NCBI RefSeq assembly: GCF_900232865.1
Contig: NZ_OCTS01000007.1
Span: forward strand, 161,377 to 225,376
From: Corynebacterium dentalis
GTDB taxonomy: Bacteria; Actinomycetota; Actinomycetes; Mycobacteriales; Mycobacteriaceae
Length of the DNA: 64,000 nucleotides
Reading direction: 5' to 3'
The notes below the pieces were generated by a model. That model was not told the DNA's origin, searched no databases, and saw only the letters and a program-made list of their open reading frames with translations. Every line of letters begins with the position of its first letter. Position 1 is the stretch's first letter. A program made the translations under genes and the position numbers. This document shows, piece by piece, positions 60,054-64,000 of this stretch.

Positions 60054-60149
60054 GGTTTGCACAACGATCCCCCGGAAGTGCCACGGGTTTTGCATTTCCC
60101 CAGGTCGCGAAAAGGTGCGTGGCACTTTCGGGGGATCATTGTGCAAAAC
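60054..60149. repeat. 32-bp inverted repeat
   Basis: Arms 60054-60085 and 60118-60149 are reverse complements at 29 of 32 positions around a 32-bp loop; two of three mismatches would be G-U in RNA. Common core gatccccc and gtgccacg. No T-run, no obvious target duplication. It resembles a REP or small inverted-repeat element, or a structured RNA. Confidence 0.8.
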
Positions 60150-60472
60150 GAGGCTCAGTCAACGCGGGGTGTGCTGCTCCCGCGAGTCAGGAGTGGAGTC
60201 CCGGTTACTATCCGGAGTCTTGTCATTGAGCTTCTTGGTTACCCCAACGCGGAGGGTGGGAGGAGTATGCCGTCGGGAAGAAGAACACAACAACACACGG
60301 AAACAGGGAGCGGAAGTGGGCGCGCAAACGCCGCAAACCCCGGTAGCTGCATTGTCCTGCCAAACCGCTAGGATGTGAACCAGTAAGCACGCACTATCTT
60401 CCGTTGGGAAACCTCAACCCAGAGTCTTCCCACACCGTTTCCTACATAGATTTCCAAGGAGCACCGCGAAAC

Positions 60473-61852
60473 ATGGCTGGCACTGTCGATGCTGTTGTAA
60501 ACCTCGCTAAGCGTAGAGGTCTGGTCTACCCATGTGGAGAAATCTACGGCGGAACACGCTCCGCATGGGACTACGGCCCGCTAGGCGTGGAGCTCAAGGA
60601 AAACATCAAGAAGCAGTGGTGGCGCACCTTCGTCCAAGGCCGTGGCGACGTGGTGGGCCTCGATTCTTCCATCATCCTGCCTCGCCAGGTGTGGAAGGCC
60701 TCCGGCCATGTGGCTACCTTCACCGACCCGCTGGTGGAATCCCTGCACACTCACAAGCGCTACCGTGCTGACCACCTGCTGGAAGCATATGAGGAAAAGC
60801 ACGGCCACCCACCGGAGAACGGCCTGGCGGACATCAATGATCCTGAGACCGGCCAGCCCGGCAAGTGGACTGAGCCGCAGATGTTCTCCGGCCTGATGAA
60901 GACCTTCCTCGGCCCAGTCGACAATGAGCAAGGCCTGCACTACCTGCGTCCGGAAACCGCGCAGGGCATCTTCGTCAACTTCAAGAACGTTCTGACCACC
61001 TCCCGCCAGAAGCCGCCGTTCGGCATCGGCCAGGTGGGTAAGTCCTTCCGCAACGAGATCACCCCGGGCAACTTCATCTTCCGCACCCGAGAGTTCGAGC
61101 AGATGGAAATCGAGTACTTCGTGCCCGAAGACATGGCGGACGAGAAGTTCCAGGAATGGGTAGACGCCTGCTGGAATTGGTTCGTTGAACTGGGCATTGA
61201 CCCAGAAAACATGCGTCAGTTCGACGTGCCAGAGGACGAGCGCGCGCACTACTCCGCCGGCACCATCGACATGGAGTACAACTTCGGCTTCCAGGGCAAC
61301 CCATGGGGCGAGCTGATGGGCGTGGCCAACCGAACGGACTACGACCTGAAGTGCCACATCGAGGAGTCTGGCGAGGATCTCAGCTTCTTCGAGCAGGCCA
61401 CCGGCGAGCGTTACGTTCCTTGGGTCATCGAGCCTTCCTTCGGTCTGACCCGTGCGATGATGGCGTTCCTTGTCGACGCCTACGACGAGGAAGAAGTACC
61501 TAACTCCAAGGGCGGAACGGATTCTCGGACCGTGCTTCGCCTAGACCGCCGATTAGCTCCAGTGAAGGTCGCGGTGCTGCCACTGTCTAAGAAGGAGACG
61601 CTGACACCGACCGCGGAGAAGGTTGCCGCACAGCTGCGTGGATTCTGGAACGTGGAATACGACACCTCCGGCGCTATTGGCCGCCGTTACCGCCGTCAAG
61701 ATGAGATCGGTACGCCGTTCTGCGTGACCGTGGACTTCGACACGCTCGAAGACAATGCGGTGACCGTGCGCGAGCGCGACACGATGGAGCAGGAGCGCGT
61801 GCAGATCGAGGACCTGCAGGGTTACTTGGCGCAGCGCCTGGCTGGTTGCTAA
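60473..61852 (+). CDS. glyS: Glycyl-tRNA synthetase (class II, alpha2 type)
   Basis: Charges tRNA-Gly. The 459-residue enzyme begins [16 protein letters not shown], then [25 protein letters not shown], motif 2 [22 protein letters not shown], and motif 3 near the end in [14 protein letters not shown]; the anticodon-binding domain is C-terminal. This is the dimeric single-gene form. The start 60473 matches the family; aaggag is 12 nt upstream, a long spacing. Earlier in-frame ATG 60404 gives a non-conserved leader. It follows zur as in C. glutamicum, where an ArsR-type gene lies between; none is seen here. Confidence 0.96.
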   Translation: MAGTVDAVVNLAKRRGLVYPCGEIYGGTRSAWDYGPLGVELKENIKKQWWRTFVQGRGDVVGLDSSIILPRQVWKASGHVATFTDPLVESLHTHKRYRADHLLEAYEEKHGHPPENGLADINDPETGQPGKWTEPQMFSGLMKTFLGPVDNEQGLHYLRPETAQGIFVNFKNVLTTSRQKPPFGIGQVGKSFRNEITPGNFIFRTREFEQMEIEYFVPEDMADEKFQEWVDACWNWFVELGIDPENMRQFDVPEDERAHYSAGTIDMEYNFGFQGNPWGELMGVANRTDYDLKCHIEESGEDLSFFEQATGERYVPWVIEPSFGLTRAMMAFLVDAYDEEEVPNSKGGTDSRTVLRLDRRLAPVKVAVLPLSKKETLTPTAEKVAAQLRGFWNVEYDTSGAIGRRYRRQDEIGTPFCVTVDFDTLEDNAVTVRERDTMEQERVQIEDLQGYLAQRLAGC

Positions 61853-61859
61853 ACGGCAG

Positions 61860-62453
61860 ATGAACAAGGATATTCGCTGGGGTGTGCCAAGTGATGGGCA
61901 CACGTTCCCTATTTATGCTGGTCCAGCCGATGACATGGATCGAGTGGCTGAGTTTGCTGACGAGCGCGGCGTGACGCACATCCGCTTCGGTGGAGATGTG
62001 TGGAAGCTGGAGACGGCTGAGGTTTCCGACAGTGGTGTTGGTGGTGATGGTGATGGTGACGCTGGCGGCAAAGTTGAGGGACTTACCGCGCAAACTGGGA
62101 CTGGTGAGTGGACGGCGGTCGGCAACGACGAGTCATTCAAGAAGTCTGACCGGTACACAGTGAAGGCAGACCGGCACGTCATTGAGATTGTGGCGGAATC
62201 CAGCAAGAACTTTGTGCTCGACATCGACGGACAGAAGGCGGGTCAGTTCACCTCGAACAACCGTGGGCTGCGAAACCTGCATGTGGAATTTGAGGGACCG
62301 GGGGAGAAGCTCCCTCTTGACGTGCAGATCTTCGTGTCTTGGGTGGCGCGACGCTGCATGGAAGTCCGGATGGTTTCCTCCGTCTGGGCATGGACGCTGC
62401 TGATGCTGCTGTTCATTCCGTTCGCGGTGATGTACTGGATCGGACTTATCTAG
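61860..62453 (+). CDS. Unknown protein with C-terminal membrane anchor
   Basis: A 197-residue protein not recognised. It has an N-terminal hydrophilic region, a Gly/Asp-rich low-complexity linker (VGGDGDGDAGG, about 58-70), a region with SSKNFVLDIDGQKAGQF and one C-terminal hydrophobic segment (AWTLLMLLFIPFAVMYWIGL). ATG 61860 is 7 bp after the glyS stop and has no clear ribosome site, so expression by coupling to glyS is likely. Confidence 0.65.
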   Translation: MNKDIRWGVPSDGHTFPIYAGPADDMDRVAEFADERGVTHIRFGGDVWKLETAEVSDSGVGGDGDGDAGGKVEGLTAQTGTGEWTAVGNDESFKKSDRYTVKADRHVIEIVAESSKNFVLDIDGQKAGQFTSNNRGLRNLHVEFEGPGEKLPLDVQIFVSWVARRCMEVRMVSSVWAWTLLMLLFIPFAVMYWIGLI

Positions 62454-62495
62454 CTCCTGTTTGGCATCCGCGCTGGTGTGCCAAACAGAGCCGAG

Positions 62496-63929
62496 CTAGA
62501 AGCTGCTGGAGCCACCGCCGCCGAAGTCACCTCCGCCACCGAAGCCCCCGCCAAAGCCACCATCGCCGAAACCGCCGCCCCAGCCTCCACCGAAGCCACC
62601 ATTTCCACTGAGCAAGCTACCCAGCACCATGCCGGTGATCATGTCGCCGCCACCTCCGCCGCGGTAACTATTCCTCCGGTTGAACTCCTCGATATCCCGC
62701 TGGGCCTGCGCTGATGCCGTCGTGGCCATCTGGCTTGCTCGCTGGGCCGCCAGGAACGCCTCCTTCGGCTGCTCAGTCCGCCGCTGCACGGCAAAGTCCA
62801 GCGCCTCCCGGGCGGCCCGTGCCGAGGATCGCGTATCCACGCTAATGATCTTTCCGCGGTTGGAAATCGTGTCCTCTACGGCCTGCAAGCGCTGCTGCAC
62901 GTCGTGGATCGTCCGGTCCACCATCTGGATGGTGCGCTGGTAGTTGTTATCGGCGCCGCGCGCTTCGTCCATCTCCAGGTCTAGCTGGCCGTCCGCTTCG
63001 AGCAGCTCGGAGTAACATCCCAGCGGATCCGTATCGCCCATCTCCTGGGCCCGCTGCAAGGCGCTTTCCGCGCGCGCCACCGCGGCGTCCAAGCCGGAGC
63101 GGTCAAAGTCCGCGCCGGATTTCCGCAGATCAGCGGCCTCAGCTAGCTCTTCGGCTACTTCAGTTTTCAGCGCGTCCAAGTTCCGGTTCGCAGCGGTCAT
63201 GTGCTCTTCAGCCCGCTCCACGGCCGAAAGCTGCTTGTCCGCCTGCTGGCACGCCATGCGTGCGGCATTCAGCGCATCCACCAGCCCGGATTGCCGCCCG
63301 GCGGGCAGGTTCAGCATCGTACGTGCTTCATCCAGAGCTTTCTCCGCCTCGTCAATCTCGTGCTCGGCCACGTCCGGGTTGTCTACGATAGAGACCAGCT
63401 GCTCGCGGGAGTAGCGCTGCTCCAGTTGCGCCAACTTCTGTCGCGCATCCGGAATGCGCGTGCGCAGCGCGATGTTCTCCTGCCGTAGCTCGTCCACCAA
63501 CTTCGGTGCGTCAATCAGCTCGCGCCGCAGCTGGGCGAACTCCTCGGAGCGCGCATCCAGCTCGTCATCGGCCTGCCCACACGTGGATACAATTTCCACC
63601 AGGATCGATCGCTGCTCGTTCTCATCCGCGTACAGCTCGCTGCGTATGCGCTGGTGCAGGCCATAAGCGTTGTTCAGCGTCTTGCGGGAGTTAGACAGCG
63701 CGCGGGACAAGCTGCGCGTGCGTTCCTCGCCGAATTCCGCCACCGCCAGGTCCAGCTCCTCGGAGCCCTTGCGGATGGATTCATCCGTGCTGTGCAGCTC
63801 CTCATCCGCCAGCGCGCGCAGCACGTGCGTGGGCTGGGAGGCGAGATCCGCGGTGTCATCCGGCGCGATCGTCCGCGCCGCGTCCAACTGCTTTTCTTCC
63901 CGATTCTTGCGGTTGCGGCGGGACCCCAC
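62496..63929 (-). CDS. Coiled-coil, glycine-rich TPM-type C-terminal region
   Basis: A 477-residue product, highly helical with long coiled-coil-forming stretches, ending in an extreme Gly-rich tail (GGGFGGGWGGGFGDGGFGG...SSSF). Residues EEKQLDAARTIAPDDTADL and EELHSTDESIRKGSEELDLAVAEFGEERTR match the part of corynebacterial TPM-domain proteins after the membrane helix. The N-terminal TPM domain and membrane helix are missing: the frame stays open through the window end (64000), and the bases 63930-64000 encode no hydrophobic segment. GTG 63929 has agagagag immediately upstream. It may be a truncated or separate form; more sequence would decide. Confidence 0.65.
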   Translation of the reverse strand: MGSRRNRKNREEKQLDAARTIAPDDTADLASQPTHVLRALADEELHSTDESIRKGSEELDLAVAEFGEERTRSLSRALSNSRKTLNNAYGLHQRIRSELYADENEQRSILVEIVSTCGQADDELDARSEEFAQLRRELIDAPKLVDELRQENIALRTRIPDARQKLAQLEQRYSREQLVSIVDNPDVAEHEIDEAEKALDEARTMLNLPAGRQSGLVDALNAARMACQQADKQLSAVERAEEHMTAANRNLDALKTEVAEELAEAADLRKSGADFDRSGLDAAVARAESALQRAQEMGDTDPLGCYSELLEADGQLDLEMDEARGADNNYQRTIQMVDRTIHDVQQRLQAVEDTISNRGKIISVDTRSSARAAREALDFAVQRRTEQPKEAFLAAQRASQMATTASAQAQRDIEEFNRRNSYRGGGGGDMITGMVLGSLLSGNGGFGGGWGGGFGDGGFGGGFGGGGDFGGGGSSSF

Positions 63930-63951
63930 CTCTCTCTTTTTAACATCTCGA

Positions 63952-63960
63952 TGTGGATAA
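63952..63960 (-). promoter_or_regulatory. Single perfect DnaA box
   Basis: TGTGGATAA at 63952-63960 is the reverse complement of TTATCCACA. One isolated box upstream of the coiled-coil gene; the significance is unclear. Confidence 0.35.
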
Positions 63961-64000
63961 GAGAAAGGGGTGGGGAAGGGGCGTTCGTTTTGTGTCCGAC

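Larger units (their letters stand above)
59504..60472. other. Long gene-free region between zur and glyS
   Basis: Nearly 1 kb without a convincing protein gene. It contains, in order: zur leader and promoter (59653-59688), a strong promoter plus small RNA (59751-59909), two 19-bp direct repeats (59936-59995), a 32-bp inverted repeat (60054-60149) and the glyS upstream region (60150-60472), in which I see nothing beyond a possible -10 (taggat, near 60369). No T-box leader was found before glyS. Confidence 0.65.

Noticed and set aside
59800..60378. Plus-strand frames in the zur-glyS gap
   Set aside because: They begin inside the 6C RNA, cross the inverted repeat, lack ribosome sites and overlap one another in different frames.
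60150..60472. T-box or other riboswitch before glyS
   Set aside because: No T-box consensus or antiterminator pairing seen; only a possible -10.
1..64000. CRISPR arrays, tRNA/rRNA genes, transposases
   Set aside because: None recognised in a reading of both strands; a dedicated tRNA and repeat search would be needed to exclude weak cases.

Overview
The window is chromosomal DNA from a Corynebacterium, or a close relative in the Mycobacteriales. Evidence: moderately high GC; the order rplU-rpmA-obg-proB-proA-nadD-rsfS-gpgP-degV-comEA-comEC-holA-rpsT-lepA; and the order fadD-hemW-hrcA-dnaJ-rsmE-phoH-ybeY-CBS protein-era-recO-uppS-zur-glyS. Both orders are familiar from corynebacteria and mycobacteria. 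Many start codons lie 7-8 nt after a TANNNT box with no Shine-Dalgarno, as expected for leaderless actinobacterial transcripts. The species cannot be fixed by eye. I see no phage, insertion sequence, CRISPR array, tRNA or rRNA.

Layout. 1-5030: ribosomal proteins L21 (partial) and L27, the ribosome GTPase Obg, and proline synthesis (proB, proA, separated by a small repeat cluster). 5084-7151 (minus): a YwiC-like membrane protein and an exported intradiol-dioxygenase-like lipoprotein. 7370-14356: nadD, rsfS, a GpgP-like phosphatase, DegV, the DNA-uptake pair comEA/comEC, and holA. 14353-16653 (minus): a degenerate ADP-ribosylglycohydrolase, rpsT and a solitary PemK/MazF-like protein. 16775-24918: lepA, a quinone oxidoreductase, a DUF2786 protein, a BASS transporter, a phosphoesterase, a secreted SxxK hydrolase and a proline-rich membrane protein. 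24918-32904: a TPP enzyme, a large SNF2 helicase, a BCCT transporter, 3-hydroxyacyl-CoA dehydrogenase and a CsbD protein. 33020-39196 (minus): a class III aminotransferase, an ABC exporter, a C-S lyase and an esterase. 39238-43975: M3 peptidase, two small membrane proteins and malQ. 44201-61852: acyl-CoA synthetase and the conserved heme/heat-shock/ribosome-maturation/undecaprenyl block ending in zur and glyS. 61860 to the end: an unknown membrane protein and a coiled-coil glycine-rich protein.

Most genes are housekeeping. Translation and ribosome maturation (L27, Obg, RsfS, S20, LepA, RsmE, YbeY, Era, GlyRS) are the main theme. The features most worth attention are non-coding or regulatory: at least eleven leaderless promoters, a two-hairpin C-loop small RNA (6C family) between zur and glyS, a 32-bp inverted repeat beside it, a pair of inverted perfect DnaA boxes, and a perfect palindrome at the promoter of the solitary toxin-like gene. 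Protein curiosities include an ADP-ribosylglycohydrolase lacking its C-terminal metal aspartates, a rubrerythrin-VIT fusion next to zur, and a Q-rich DUF4282 protein. I found no clearly new multi-gene defence or biosynthetic system.
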